Assembly (NCBI RefSeq): GCF_024732245.1
Contig: NZ_CP093845.1
Coordinates: 1,178,001 to 1,242,000 of the forward strand
Reading direction: 5' to 3'
Source: Dietzia sp. B32
GTDB taxonomy: Bacteria; Actinomycetota; Actinomycetes; Mycobacteriales; Mycobacteriaceae
Length of the DNA stretch: 64,000 nucleotides
This document shows, piece after piece, positions 1-8,564 of this stretch. The stretch's first letter is position 1, and each line of letters opens with the position of its first letter. Under the pieces are notes generated by a model, which worked only from the letters and a program-made list of their open reading frames with translations, was not told where the DNA came from and made no database searches. A program made the position numbers and the translations under genes.

Positions 1-633
1 GACGGCGATCAGCTCGCCGCTGAGCCGGTTGACCTGGCCGGGTTCGAGCACCCGGAACAGCGGCTGGAAGCTGCCCACCAGCGCGTCGAGGTCCAGCGCC
101 GGGGTGGTGCGGTCGAGCCCGATGGTGGCGCCCTCGGGGAGCGTCGAAGCATGGACGGGCGCGCCGTCCGAGCCGGCGGTCGCATCAGGCGGGTCCGTGC
201 CGTCGGTCAGCTCGAGATAGCGGTCACCGACCAGGTTGAGGTACCGCACCGTGGCCCCGGTCGTGACGCGGGGCCGGTAGTCGTCGTGCAGGCTGAACCG
301 CACGGTGACCAGGGGTGCACCCGCGGTCGTCTCCGCGCCCGCCCCGGCCCCGGGCGCGGTCTCCGGCGTGGTAAACTCCACCGAGTCCACACGGCCCACC
401 TCCACGCCGTGCACGCGGACCGTCTCGCCTCGCTCGAGGCCGGAGACATCGGAGAACTCGGCGGCGTACGACGCCGACTCCCCGAACCGCACCTGCGCGA
501 ACACCACCCACAGCCCGGCCAGGACGAGCAGCATGACCAGGGTGTAGATCGCGGCCGGGATCGTCGATCCGGTGCGCCGGCGGTGGGGCCGCGGTGCCCG
601 GTGCGTCCCCGACCCGGCCTGTTCCCGGCTCAT
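1..633 (-). CDS. mceB: MceB-family protein, partial (3' end outside window)
   Basis: This frame opens with an ATG at 633 whose first bases overlap the TGA of the upstream mceA (ATGA overlap), and it runs without a stop to base 1, giving 211 codons. A single hydrophobic segment lies at about residues 28-47, followed by an MCE/MlaD-like domain that contains the sequences VSGLERGETVRVHGVEVG and RYLNLVGDRYLEL. MCE proteins are exported, membrane-anchored subunits of a lipid-uptake ABC importer and form a channel across the envelope. As the second mce gene after two permease genes it is named mceB by position. The operon continues beyond the left edge, so its total number of mce genes is unknown. 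The family call is firm; the lipid substrate cannot be read from sequence. Confidence 0.9.
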   Translation of the reverse strand, partial: MSREQAGSGTHRAPRPHRRRTGSTIPAAIYTLVMLLVLAGLWVVFAQVRFGESASYAAEFSDVSGLERGETVRVHGVEVGRVDSVEFTTPETAPGAGAGAETTAGAPLVTVRFSLHDDYRPRVTTGATVRYLNLVGDRYLELTDGTDPPDATAGSDGAPVHASTLPEGATIGLDRTTPALDLDALVGSFQPLFRVLEPGQVNRLSGELIAV

Positions 634-1799
634 CCCATCCCCTCCGTGAGCAGCACCCACAGCGGGGCCGCATCGAGTTCGGGCGAGGTGTTGCCGCGTT
701 CGAAGGGGTTCATCCCGACGTCGGCCACGAGATAGTCCGCGTTGCCGTCCTCGGGCGTGCGCACGGGCAGCTCCCCGCACCGTGGACCCCCGCCGGCGCG
801 CACCACGGGCAGGTCGTCCGGATAGCGGTACGGGTCGACGCCCAGCAGCAGGGTCGAGTTGAGCACCATCGAGTACCCGTTGGCCCCCGACGCCGGCTCC
901 GCCAGCTGCCGTGCCCGGTCCGCGCCCCGGAAGAAGCACGGGATGGCCGGCGCGTAGTACTCCAGCAGTTCGGCGGTGGGCCGCAGGTAGCCGACCGCGT
1001 CGGCGATCTCCTGCACATGGGGCTCAAGGAGGGCGTTGCCCTCGATGGCGACGCCGGCGATCGCCGGCAGCAGCACGTCGAGCGTGTCCGCCTGGTCGGT
1101 GAGGGTCCGCGCCGGCACCCGCAGGCCGCCCAGCGCGGAGACCAGCTCCGGGGCGGCCGCCGCGAGCCCGTCCGCCGCCGCGGCCCCCGCCCGCAGGTCA
1201 CGCTGCAGCGAGCCCAGCTCCGGGGTGAGTGCCCCCGTGAACTCCGACAGCGCCACGGTCGCCTGCCCGATCTCCTCGCCCCGCCCCCGCACCCCCTGCG
1301 CGAGTGCACCCGTGACCGCGGCCGCCTTCTCCGGCTGCACGGCCACCATGACCTCCGTCAGCGACTGGAACACCGTCTGGGTCTCGGTGGTCACCGACTC
1401 CGCCCGGAGCGCGTCACCCGGGGCCAGCACGGCGGTGGCGGCGCGGACCTCGTCGTCGTCATCCGAGAGCACCACCCGCTTGCCGCCGAACAGGGTGCTG
1501 GAGGTGATGTCCGCCGTCGTGTCGGCGGGCAGCGCCGACGAGTACTCGCGGTCGAGTTCGAGCTCGATGCGCGCGCCGTCGCCGTCGGGGTGCACCGACG
1601 CCACCGTCCCGATCCGGACCCCGTGCCGCATGACCATCGCGCCCGGCTCCAGCACCAGCCCCGACCGGTCGGCGTGGAGGGTGAGGTCCATGGTGCGCGC
1701 CCACCCACCCCGGAAGGACACGGCGACGACGCCGAGGACCGCCATCACCAGAACGAGTGCCGCCAGCACGGTCAGCCGACCTGTCGCACGGGCACCCAC
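630..1799 (-). CDS. mceA: MceA-family lipid-uptake protein
   Basis: 389 aa, first MCE protein of the operon, with a GTG start one base after the yrbEB stop. Residues about 9-29 form an uncleaved membrane anchor. The MCE domain follows at about 36-115 with the typical GLVLEPGAMVMRHGVRIG stretch. The rest is the long helical, Ala-rich region that builds the MCE needle. A VLSDDDDEVRAA run (nucleotides 1444-1464) is a poly-Asp insertion of a kind that also appears in unrelated proteins of this window. It probably works with YrbEA/YrbEB and an MceG-type ATPase encoded elsewhere. Family assignment is secure; the cargo (fatty acids, sterols or other lipids) is unknown. Confidence 0.92.
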   Translation of the reverse strand: MGARATGRLTVLAALVLVMAVLGVVAVSFRGGWARTMDLTLHADRSGLVLEPGAMVMRHGVRIGTVASVHPDGDGARIELELDREYSSALPADTTADITSSTLFGGKRVVLSDDDDEVRAATAVLAPGDALRAESVTTETQTVFQSLTEVMVAVQPEKAAAVTGALAQGVRGRGEEIGQATVALSEFTGALTPELGSLQRDLRAGAAAADGLAAAAPELVSALGGLRVPARTLTDQADTLDVLLPAIAGVAIEGNALLEPHVQEIADAVGYLRPTAELLEYYAPAIPCFFRGADRARQLAEPASGANGYSMVLNSTLLLGVDPYRYPDDLPVVRAGGGPRCGELPVRTPEDGNADYLVADVGMNPFERGNTSPELDAAPLWVLLTEGMG

Positions 1800-1800
1800 G

Positions 1801-2661
1801 TCAGCCCGCCAGCCTCACGGTGGGCGCGTCGCCGTACAGGGCGAGCGAGATGAGCAGGGTCACCAACACGACCGCGGTCAGGGACATGCGGACCGCCCGG
1901 CCGGTGGCCACGCCCACCCCCGAGGGACCGCCGGTGGCCGTGAAGCCGTAGTAGGTGTGGATGACCATCACCGTCAGGGCCATGGCGATCGCCTGCGCGA
2001 ACGACCACACCACGTCCACCGGGTTGAGGAAGGTCTGGAAGTAGTGGTCGTAGACGCCCGGTGACTGGCCCAGCACCGCCACGGTCGCCACCCGGCTGGC
2101 CAGGAACGACGCGAGGACCGAGAGCGAGTACAGCGGGATCACCGTGAGCAGACCGGCCACGATGCGGGTGCCCACGAGGTAGCGGACCGGGTCGACCGCC
2201 ATCACCTCGAGGGCGTCGATCTCCTCGCTGATGCGCATCGCGCCCAGCTGCGCCGTGGTGCCGGCGCCGATGGTCGCGGCCAGCCCGACCCCGGCTGTGA
2301 CCGGGGCGACCACCCGGATGTTGACGTACGCGGCGAGGAAGCCGGTGAGGGCCTCCACCCCGATGTCGCCGAGCGAGTTGTAGCCCTGGACCGCCACCGT
2401 GGCGCCGGCGAACAGGGTGATGAACCCGAGGATCGCCAGGCTGCCGCCGAACATCGCCAACACGCCCGTGCCCAGGCCGACCTCCGACGTCACCCGCAGA
2501 GTCTCGCGACCCTGGCGCACCGGTGCGGAGAGGGCGGCGCGCAGGGCGCGGGCGACGAAGAGCAGGGCGTCGCCGAGCTCGTCGACGCGCTCGAGCGGGC
2601 CGCGCCCGCCCCCGGCGCGGTGCGGCGTCACGCGAGGCTCGCCCGTGCCGCCGGCGGTCAT
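1801..2661 (-). CDS. yrbEB: YrbE/MlaE-family ABC permease (second subunit)
   Basis: 286 aa integral membrane protein of the MlaE/YrbE family, the permease half of Mce lipid importers. After a cytoplasmic N-terminus of about 45 residues come several hydrophobic segments and the family core GAGTTAQLGAMRISEEIDAL, the coupling-helix region (EExDAL motif) that contacts the ATPase. Its ATG overlaps the yrbEA stop by 4 bp, and mceA starts one base after its own stop, so the genes are translationally coupled. In this family YrbEA and YrbEB form a heterodimer. Confidence is high because of motif, size and operon position. Confidence 0.93.
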   Translation of the reverse strand: MTAGGTGEPRVTPHRAGGGRGPLERVDELGDALLFVARALRAALSAPVRQGRETLRVTSEVGLGTGVLAMFGGSLAILGFITLFAGATVAVQGYNSLGDIGVEALTGFLAAYVNIRVVAPVTAGVGLAATIGAGTTAQLGAMRISEEIDALEVMAVDPVRYLVGTRIVAGLLTVIPLYSLSVLASFLASRVATVAVLGQSPGVYDHYFQTFLNPVDVVWSFAQAIAMALTVMVIHTYYGFTATGGPSGVGVATGRAVRMSLTAVVLVTLLISLALYGDAPTVRLAG

Positions 2662-3422
2662 CGGCCGCCCACCTGGATGCCGATCGCCGTGAGGACGAGG
2701 TTGGCCAGGAACAGGGCGACGAAGGAGAACACGACCGTCTCGTTGACCGCGTCGCCGACGCTCTTCGGACCGCCGGTGACGGCCAACCCGCGGTAGCAGG
2801 CGACGAGACCGGCGATGAGCCCGAACAGCGCGGCCTTGACCTCGGACAGGATGAGTTCGGCCGGGCCGACGAGCAACGTGATCCCGGCCGCGAACGCCCC
2901 GGGGTCGACGTGATTGAGGTATACGGAGAACACGAACCCGCCGGCCAGTCCGATCGCACAGACGGCAGCGTTGAGGGTGGCCGCCACGAGGGCCGAGGCC
3001 AACGCCCGCGGCAGGACCAGGTGGGTGGCCGGGTCCAGGCCGAGCACCTCGAGGGCGGCGATCTCGTCGCGGATCGTGCGCGAGCCCAGGTCGGCGGCCA
3101 CCGCGGTCGCTCCCGTACCCGCGACCACGAGCACGGTGACGAGGGGGCCGATCTGGGTGACGGCACCCAGGCCCGCCCCGGCGCCGGCCATGTCGCTGGC
3201 GCCGATCTCACCGAGCAGCGAGTTGAGGGTGAACACCACCAGCACGGTGAACGGCAGCGCCATGAGCACGGTGGGAACCAGCGAGACGCGGGCGATGACC
3301 CAGTACTGGTCCACGAACTCCCGCCACCGCCACGGGCCGGTGACCAGCCCCGCAAGGGCGTCGATGGACAGGGCGTAGAAGTCGCCGACGGACCGGACCG
3401 CGGTCGTCACCCGACTCACCAT
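2658..3422 (-). CDS. yrbEA: YrbE/MlaE-family ABC permease (first subunit)
   Basis: 254 aa MlaE-family permease opening the mce operon. It carries the conserved block DLGSRTIRDEIAALEVLGLD (E-x-x-AL coupling motif) and several membrane spans. The frame stays open for 109 codons upstream, but that part is low-complexity and unlike the family. The ATG at 3422 is preceded by GGGGGAGGG at a good distance and gives the usual family length, so I chose it. Upstream at 3455-3468 lies the near-palindrome ATACCCCAGGGTAC, which may belong to the operon promoter. The role is transport of lipid across the inner membrane together with Mce proteins. Confidence 0.92.
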   Translation of the reverse strand: MVSRVTTAVRSVGDFYALSIDALAGLVTGPWRWREFVDQYWVIARVSLVPTVLMALPFTVLVVFTLNSLLGEIGASDMAGAGAGLGAVTQIGPLVTVLVVAGTGATAVAADLGSRTIRDEIAALEVLGLDPATHLVLPRALASALVAATLNAAVCAIGLAGGFVFSVYLNHVDPGAFAAGITLLVGPAELILSEVKAALFGLIAGLVACYRGLAVTGGPKSVGDAVNETVVFSFVALFLANLVLTAIGIQVGGR

Positions 3423-3814
3423 CGCCGCCCTCCCCCTGTGTGCGTGGCCGAACCATACCCCAGGGTACTGACGAGGTGGTGACCCAAGACACAGTCTGCG
3501 CCGACCGGACGCGCCGCGCGGGCGATCGTGGCAGGCGCGGTCCAGTCGCACGGTCGCCGGCCCCGCAGCCGCCACCCCTCGCAGCCGCGCACTCGCCGAC
3601 CCTCGCAGCCGCCAACCCCTCGCAGCCGCGCGCTCCAGAATCAGCCGGACGGCATATATCCCAGCAGGCTGATGCCCGGGCGCGCGGCTGTGGAGAAGCC
3701 GGGGCCGCGGCCGCCGTCCCCGGCTTTCCACAGCCCTGTCCGCCTCCACAGACCCGCCTGTCCGAGGCCTGCTCCGAGACGTGGGTCCGGAACCGGCGCG
3801 GCATCGTCGGTGCC
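3423..3814. repeat. 392-bp intergenic region with CGCAGCCGC repeats and a nested palindrome
   Basis: This divergent intergenic stretch holds four copies of CGCAGCCGC starting at 3564, 3580, 3604 and 3621. The last copy opens a nested palindrome. Its outer arms are CAGCCGCGCGC (3622-3632) and GCGCGCGGCTG (3680-3690), and its inner arms are ATCAGCC (3640-3646) and GGCTGAT (3667-3673). Related structures occur at 4777-4848 and 37427-37497. It must also contain promoters for yrbEA (leftward) and the nuclease-like gene (rightward), but I cannot place them reliably. No coding potential beyond chance is visible. Confidence 0.7.
3455..3468. promoter_or_regulatory. Near-palindrome ATACCCCAGGGTAC upstream of the mce operon
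   Basis: TACCC and GGGTA half-sites separated by only two bases lie about 35 bp upstream of the yrbEA start. The sequence read on the minus strand also contains TATGGT, a possible -10 element. The half-sites match those of CsoR/RicR copper operators, but the spacer is too short for that family, so copper control is not claimed. It may be a promoter part or an operator for another regulator. Confidence 0.3.
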
Positions 3815-4750
3815 ATGAACACTCTTCCGTTCGCCGTAGGTGAACCCTTCCCCTCCTCCGAGGCCCTGCGTCTCGGGCACTCGTCCAGACTTCTCGCGAA
3901 GGGAGTCGAGGCCGGATACCTGATCAAGCTCAGACATGGCTGGTACTGCCGGACACCGGCAGCCGAGGAGTCCCGGGCCGTCGCGATCCGGCGGAGCATC
4001 TCGGTGGCACTCGCGGACGCTGCCGAGGACACCGTCGCCAGTCACACGTCGGCGGCCCTGCTGCATGGGCTCCCGCTGGTCGGGACCGCCGAATCCCCCA
4101 CCATCCATCTCACCGGGTCGAGGCCGAATGGCGGGCGCACCGCTCGGGGACTGTTGCACCACACCTCTCCGGCCCCTCCGACTGCCGTCGACGTCGAGGG
4201 GCTGCGAGCCACCACGGTTCCGCGGACTGTCGCGGACCTGTCGAGGACCTGCGGGTTCGTTCCGGGAGTGTGCGCCGCGGACGCCGCCCTGCGGACCGGA
4301 CTCATGACGCCGCGCGATTTCGCCGACGAGGTCGAGCGGCACCGTGGCCGGACCGGGGTCGGGACCGCACGCGCAGTCGCCGACTTCGCGGACGGGTTGA
4401 GCGAGAGCCCGGGCGAATCTCTCTCGAGATGCCTGATGTCGCGGTGGGCGGAGGTACCGAGGCCCCGACTGCAACACGAGTTCCGTGACCCGCAGGGAGG
4501 CTTCATCGCCAGGACCGACTTCGACTGGGACGGGCGACTGGTCGGGGAATTCGACGGTCGCTCCAAGTACACCGGCCAGGGAATGGAGGGCGAGGACCCC
4601 GGGCTGGTGGCGTGGCGCGAGAAGCGGCGGGAGGATTCGATCCGCGCGCTGGGGATCGTGGTGGTGCGCTGGGTCTGGGCTGACCTGCGCTCGCCGGCGA
4701 GGTTGCGCCGGATTCTCCGCGACGGTCTCGATCGCGCGGGCTTACGCTGA
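3815..4750 (+). CDS. AbiEi-like N-terminal domain fused to a DUF559/PD-(D/E)XK nuclease-like domain
   Basis: 311 aa. The N-terminal part (about 10-95) resembles the winged-helix domain of AbiEi-type antitoxins and related regulators, with the pattern LLAKGVEAGYLIKLRHGWY followed by ASHTSAALLHGLPL. The C-terminal part (about 190-305) looks like a DUF559/Vsr-type fold: D235/D237, then EFDGRSKY with E245, D247 and K251, matching D-x(n)-E-x-D-x-x-x-K of PD-(D/E)XK enzymes. The start at 3815 was chosen because the open frame upstream is repeat DNA. No AbiEii-type nucleotidyltransferase toxin is next to it, so it is an orphan. Such proteins are common in actinobacterial genomes and their function is unproven. 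It is flanked on both sides by structured repeats. Confidence 0.75.
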   Translation: MNTLPFAVGEPFPSSEALRLGHSSRLLAKGVEAGYLIKLRHGWYCRTPAAEESRAVAIRRSISVALADAAEDTVASHTSAALLHGLPLVGTAESPTIHLTGSRPNGGRTARGLLHHTSPAPPTAVDVEGLRATTVPRTVADLSRTCGFVPGVCAADAALRTGLMTPRDFADEVERHRGRTGVGTARAVADFADGLSESPGESLSRCLMSRWAEVPRPRLQHEFRDPQGGFIARTDFDWDGRLVGEFDGRSKYTGQGMEGEDPGLVAWREKRREDSIRALGIVVVRWVWADLRSPARLRRILRDGLDRAGLR

Positions 4751-4776
4751 CTCCCCTGCCTCGCACCGCCACCCTC

Positions 4777-4848
4777 CGCAGCCGCGCACTCCAGAGTCAT
4801 TCTGCCGCGACATGTACCGTCCGGATGACTCTGAGGCGCGCGGCTGCG
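4777..4848. repeat. Nested palindromic intergenic repeat (copy B)
   Basis: Outer arms CGCAGCCGCGC (4777-4787) and GCGCGGCTGCG (4838-4848) are perfectly complementary. Inner arms CAGAGTCAT (4792-4800) and ATGACTCTG (4825-4833) are also perfect. The outer arm and the following CTCCAGA match copy A at 3622-3690. The whole could fold into a long interrupted hairpin or cruciform between two convergent genes. It has no coding potential. Confidence 0.8.
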
Positions 4849-4907
4849 GGGAAGGGAGGGGAAGGGAGGGGAAGGGAGACGGGGCGGAGCGGGCCGGGAA
4901 ATGCGGG

Positions 4908-4943
4908 AAGGCCCCGCGTCCGGGCAACCGGTCGCGGGGCCTT
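4908..4943 (-). terminator. Hairpin terminator after rplA
   Basis: AAGGCCCCGCG (4908-4918) pairs perfectly with CGCGGGGCCTT (4933-4943) around a 14-nt loop. It lies just downstream of the rplA stop on the minus strand. It has a GC-rich stem of 11 bp and no long U tract, which is usual for actinobacteria. Confidence 0.75.
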
Positions 4944-4977
4944 CCGCCGTACTGGTGGCGTCTCTCAGGCGAGCTGG

Positions 4978-5706
4978 TCAGCTCGCAGCGGAGTCGGCGC
5001 CTGCCTCGAGGAGCTTGGAGATCGCCGAGGAGTCGACCGGGATGCCGGGGCCGGTCGTGGTGGAGATGGTGATCTTCTGCAGGTAGCGGCCCTTGGAGGA
5101 GGACGGCTTGAGTCGCATGATCTCGTCGATCGCGGCCTGGTAGTTCTCCGTGAGCTGCTCGGTCGAGAACGACGCCTTGCCCACGATGAAGTGCAGGTTG
5201 TTGGCCTTGTCGGTGCGGAAGGTGATCTTGCCGCCCTTGATGTCGCCCACGGCCTTGGTGACGTCCATCGTGACGGTGCCCGTCTTGGGGTTGGGCATGA
5301 GACCACGCGGGCCGAGCACACGGGCCACACGGCCGACCTTGGCCATCTGGTCCGGGGTCGCGATCGCGGCGTCGAAGTCGAGCCAACCGCCCTGGATACG
5401 CTCGATGAGCTCCTCGGAGCCCACGGCGTCGGCGCCGGCGGCCTCGGCCTCGGTGGCCTTCTCGCCCGCGGCGAAGACGATGACGCGGGCGGTCTTACCG
5501 GTACCGTGCGGAAGGTTCACGGTGCCACGGACCATCTGGTCCGCCTTGCGGGAGTCGACGCCAAGTCGCATGGCGACCTCGACGGTGGAGTCCATCTTCG
5601 TCGAGCCGGTCTCCTTGGCCAGGGCCAGGGCGTCCAGAGGCGAGTACAGCTTGGTGCGGTCGACCTTCTCAGCTGCGGCCTTGAAGGCCTTGCTGTTCTT
5701 GCTCAT
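4978..5706 (-). CDS. rplA: 50S ribosomal protein L1
   Basis: 242 aa, matching the usual L1 length with a short Ala/Ser C-terminal tail. Diagnostic L1 sequences are present: [20 protein letters not shown] near the N-terminus and [17 protein letters not shown] in the middle. L1 binds 23S rRNA at the mobile L1 stalk and often represses its own operon at the mRNA level. It follows rplK by 91 bp in the standard L11-L1 order and ends at a strong hairpin. Confidence 0.98.
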   Translation of the reverse strand: MSKNSKAFKAAAEKVDRTKLYSPLDALALAKETGSTKMDSTVEVAMRLGVDSRKADQMVRGTVNLPHGTGKTARVIVFAAGEKATEAEAAGADAVGSEELIERIQGGWLDFDAAIATPDQMAKVGRVARVLGPRGLMPNPKTGTVTMDVTKAVGDIKGGKITFRTDKANNLHFIVGKASFSTEQLTENYQAAIDEIMRLKPSSSKGRYLQKITISTTTGPGIPVDSSAISKLLEAGADSAAS

Positions 5707-5797
5707 GTCAGTTCCATTCCTGCCGCGTCGAACACGCGGCGGTCGGGTGTGGTGCGGGCCTGAGCTGCCCTCCCACAGTTACTTGGGGTGGCGGAGG

Positions 5798-6232
5798 TCA
5801 GGCCTCGACCGTGATGCCCATGGAACGGGCGGTGCCGGCGATGATCTTCGCGGCCTGGTCGACGTCGTTGGCGTTGAGGTCCTCCAACTTGGTCTGCGCG
5901 ATCTCGCGGACCTGGTCCATGGAGACCTTGCCGACCTTGGCGGAGTGCGGGGTGCCGGAGCCCTTCTGCAGGCCGGCGGCCTTGAGCAGGAGCTTGGCGG
6001 CCGGCGGCGTCTTCAGCTTGAAGTCGAACGACCGGTCCTCGTAGACCGTGATCTCGACCGGCACGACGTTTCCGCGCTGGTTCTCGGTGGCGGCGTTGTA
6101 GGCCTTGCAGAACTCCATGATGTTGACACCATGGGCACCCAGAGCCGGACCGACCGGCGGGGCCGGGTTGGCTGCGCCGGCCTGGATCTGGAGCTTGATG
6201 AGCCCTGAGACCTTCTTCTTCTTCGGAGGCAT
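5798..6232 (-). CDS. rplK: 50S ribosomal protein L11
   Basis: 144 aa. The N-terminus [20 protein letters not shown] and the proline-rich [19 protein letters not shown] are classic L11 features, followed by the RNA-binding C-terminal domain. The ATG at 6232 was chosen because AGGA precedes it and the length fits L11; the longer open frame upstream is non-conserved. L11 forms the GTPase-associated centre with 23S rRNA and the stalk. It lies upstream of rplA and is separated from nusG by a hairpin at 6414-6456. Confidence 0.98.
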   Translation of the reverse strand: MPPKKKKVSGLIKLQIQAGAANPAPPVGPALGAHGVNIMEFCKAYNAATENQRGNVVPVEITVYEDRSFDFKLKTPPAAKLLLKAAGLQKGSGTPHSAKVGKVSMDQVREIAQTKLEDLNANDVDQAAKIIAGTARSMGITVEA

Positions 6233-6413
6233 CGTCTTCCTGATTCTTCGACTGGATCTCGGCTCCGCGCTGTACACGCGGGCGGCCGACTGTCGTGTGC
6301 GCCCCGTCCCCCACTCGACCCCGGAGGGCATGCGGGAACACAGGCGCAACCTTGGAGAGTCTACGCGCGCGGCGGGTCGGAACCCTAATCGCCTCCGCGG
6401 ACCGTGCACACAG

Positions 6414-6456
6414 ACGCCCGACCCGCCCCACGCCGGGCGCGGGACGGGTCGGGCGT
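6414..6456 (-). terminator. Hairpin terminator between nusG and rplK
   Basis: ACGCCCGACCCG (6414-6425) pairs perfectly with CGGGTCGGGCGT (6445-6456). It sits right after the nusG stop codon on the minus strand, so nusG and rplK are likely separate transcripts or partly attenuated. Confidence 0.75.
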
Positions 6457-6470
6457 GTGAGTGCTGCGGG

Positions 6471-7415
6471 TCAGTCGATCTTCTCGACCTGCGTGAAGCC
6501 GAGCTCCACCGGGGTCTCGCGGCCGAAGATCGACACCAGGACCTTGAGCTTCTGCGCGGCGGGATCCACCTCGGAGATCGAGGCGGGCAGGGTCGCGAAC
6601 GGGCCGTCCATGACGGTGACCGACTCGCCGACCGCGAACTCCACCTCGACGTTCTGCGGGGCGAAGCCCTGATCGTCGGCGGTGCCCGCGGCGACGGACT
6701 TCTTCTCGGGCTTGGGGGCCAGGAACTTGGCCACGTCGCTCAGTGAGAGCGGCGTCGGGCTGCCGGAGGCGCCGCCGGTCGCGCTGACGAACCCGGTGAC
6801 GCCAGGGGTGTTGCGCACGACGCCCCACGACTCGTCGTCGAGCTCCATCCGCACCAGCACGTAGCCGGGCAGGACCTTCCGGTTGGCAACCTTCTTCTGG
6901 CCGTTCTTGACCTCGGTGAACTCCTCGACGGGGACCTCGACCTGGAAGATCTTGTCCTCGGCGCCCAGCGTCACGGCGCGGGTCTCGAGGTTGGCCTTCA
7001 CCTTGTTCTCGTACCCGGCGTAGGAGTGGATGACGAACCAGTCGCCGGGGAGCTTGCGCAGCTGACGCTTGAACGCGATGATCGGGTCGATCGCGGGCGC
7101 GGCCTCCTCGGCCGGGGCCTCGGCGGACTCATCGGTGGCCTCGAGCGCCGACTCGGCGAGCTCGTCCTCCGGAGCGGTCTCGTCGCCCTCGGGGACGGTC
7201 TCACCCTCGACGTCCTCGTCGAGCGCCGTCTCGACGGCGTCCGCGTCAACGGCGTCGGTGTCGGCGCCAGCAGCGTCGGCGTCGGTGTCGACGCCAACAG
7301 CGTCGGTGTCAGCTGTGTCGGCGGGATCCGCAGCCGTGTCACCGAGCGCCGCGTCCGCCTCGGTCGCGGCCTGCTCGGCGCCCTCGGCCTCGGGGCTCTG
7401 ATCGATGTCGCTCAC
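6471..7415 (-). CDS. nusG: Transcription elongation/antitermination factor NusG with long acidic N-terminal extension
   Basis: 314 aa, much longer than the roughly 180-aa E. coli NusG. Residues 1 to about 112 are an Asp/Glu/Ala/Thr-rich, probably disordered extension with imperfect repeats such as [19 protein letters not shown]. The NGN domain follows ([20 protein letters not shown] onward), then the C-terminal KOW domain ([17 protein letters not shown]). NusG binds RNA polymerase and links it to Rho or to ribosomes. Acidic extensions on NusG are common in actinobacteria, but this one is at the long end. The position after secE is the conserved one. Confidence 0.96.
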   Translation of the reverse strand: MSDIDQSPEAEGAEQAATEADAALGDTAADPADTADTDAVGVDTDADAAGADTDAVDADAVETALDEDVEGETVPEGDETAPEDELAESALEATDESAEAPAEEAAPAIDPIIAFKRQLRKLPGDWFVIHSYAGYENKVKANLETRAVTLGAEDKIFQVEVPVEEFTEVKNGQKKVANRKVLPGYVLVRMELDDESWGVVRNTPGVTGFVSATGGASGSPTPLSLSDVAKFLAPKPEKKSVAAGTADDQGFAPQNVEVEFAVGESVTVMDGPFATLPASISEVDPAAQKLKVLVSIFGRETPVELGFTQVEKID

Positions 7416-7478
7416 GGAAATGCGGTCCTCTCGGGTTTCGGCGGTCCGGATCTCGCCCCGGACCCCAGCGGCAGGTCT

Positions 7479-7820
7479 CTAGCGGTCGAAGACGAGCTCG
7501 ACGAGCTTGCCCGCGCCGAAGTCGACGCCCGAGACCAGCGCGGTCATGAAGATGAGGAACAGGAACACCACGATGGTGTAGGTGACCATCTGGTTCCGCG
7601 TCGGCCAGATGACCTTACGGAGCTCGTCCACGACCTGCTTGATGTACTGGAACGGATTCGCGCGGTCAGTCCGCGTGTCCTCCGGCTTGTCCGCGTCCGT
7701 GCGGACCCGGCCCGCCACGGCGGTGTCGCCGCGGCCGGCCTTACCGGTGGGGACGGCAGCGGCGGCGTCGGAATCGCGGACGCCGCTGATGTCGACGTCG
7801 TCGTCGCGATCCTGGCTCAC
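7479..7820 (-). CDS. secE: Preprotein translocase subunit SecE
   Basis: 113 aa. A hydrophilic N-terminal half is followed by the SecE signature (FQYIKQVVDELRKVIWPTRN) and one membrane span (YTIVVFLFLIFMTALVSGV). SecE clamps SecY in the Sec translocon. The GTG at 7820 was chosen because GGAGGT precedes it at ideal spacing; the open frame upstream reads into the tRNA-Trp region. The tRNA-Trp, secE, nusG order is the standard actinobacterial one. Confidence 0.96.
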   Translation of the reverse strand: MSQDRDDDVDISGVRDSDAAAAVPTGKAGRGDTAVAGRVRTDADKPEDTRTDRANPFQYIKQVVDELRKVIWPTRNQMVTYTIVVFLFLIFMTALVSGVDFGAGKLVELVFDR

Positions 7821-7856
7821 GCGGCTACCTCCGGGTCGTCTGGCTTGCGGTAAGTG

Positions 7857-7929
<73 letters not shown>

Positions 7930-8093
7930 TCGGCCGGTCACCCGGCCACCCGTGCCCTCCCGCGCCTGCGGGCCGCACGAACGCCTCGACTCTACAGTGT
8001 CGGCGACTGCCCGGGGCAGCGCGGTCCGCGACCGCGTTCGGTCGGGCGTCCCAGTATACGACAGCGTTGCCGGTGGCCCGAAATCGTGCGTCG

Positions 8094-8564
8094 TCACCCG
8101 GCGAGGGAGACCGTGACGATCGCCTTGCCGAACACCTTCGACCCGCCACAGGTCACGGCGAGCGCGACGTCCGCGGTCGATCCGTCCTCGGCCACCTTCC
8201 TCACCGACCCCGCCACCTCGAGCCGGGCGGGTTCGTCGGCGGGGACGACCACGGGCCCGGCGAACCGGAACGAGGTCGCCACCACGCGGTCGGCTCCCCC
8301 GGCCCACTCGGCCACGACCCCGATCGCCAGGGCGGAGGTGAGCATCCCGTGCGCCACCACCCCGGGCAGGCCGAGTGCCCGCGCCGCGTCGTCGTCCAGG
8401 TGGATGGGGTTGTGGTCCCCCGACGCCTCGGCGTAGCGACGCAGGTCGTCCCGCGAGATCGGCAGGGTCCGCGACGGCAGGACGTCCCCGGTGGCCGCGG
8501 TCCTCGTCGTCGTCGTCGTGTCCTGCCCGTCCTTGCCCTGCCCGTCCTCGTCCCGGCCGGTCAT
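8094..8564 (-). CDS. hadB: (3R)-hydroxyacyl-ACP dehydratase subunit HadB
   Basis: 156 aa MaoC-like hot-dog protein. The catalytic motif is clear: YAEASGDHNPIHLDDDAAR (Asp/His of the R-hydratase motif), followed by GVVAHGMLTSAL. HadB carries the active site of the HadAB dehydratase of type II fatty acid synthase, which removes water during mycolic acid chain elongation. A Thr-rich N-terminal stretch of about 30 residues is extra. The ATG overlaps the hadA stop by 4 bp. The usual mycobacterial hadC is not found between hadB and tRNA-Trp. Confidence 0.92.
   Translation of the reverse strand: MTGRDEDGQGKDGQDTTTTTRTAATGDVLPSRTLPISRDDLRRYAEASGDHNPIHLDDDAARALGLPGVVAHGMLTSALAIGVVAEWAGGADRVVATSFRFAGPVVVPADEPARLEVAGSVRKVAEDGSTADVALAVTCGGSKVFGKAIVTVSLAG

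Noticed and set aside
3455-3468. CsoR-type copper operator before the mce operon
   Set aside because: Half-sites match but the spacer is 2 bp rather than 4-5, and mce genes are not known copper targets.
2658-3749. A longer yrbEA with about 109 extra N-terminal residues
   Set aside because: The extra part is repeat-derived, Arg/Gly-rich and unlike MlaE proteins; the ATG at 3422 has a good ribosome site.
5707-5797. L1-binding autoregulatory site between rplK and rplA
   Set aside because: No convincing copy of the 23S rRNA L1 site could be recognised by eye in this spacer.
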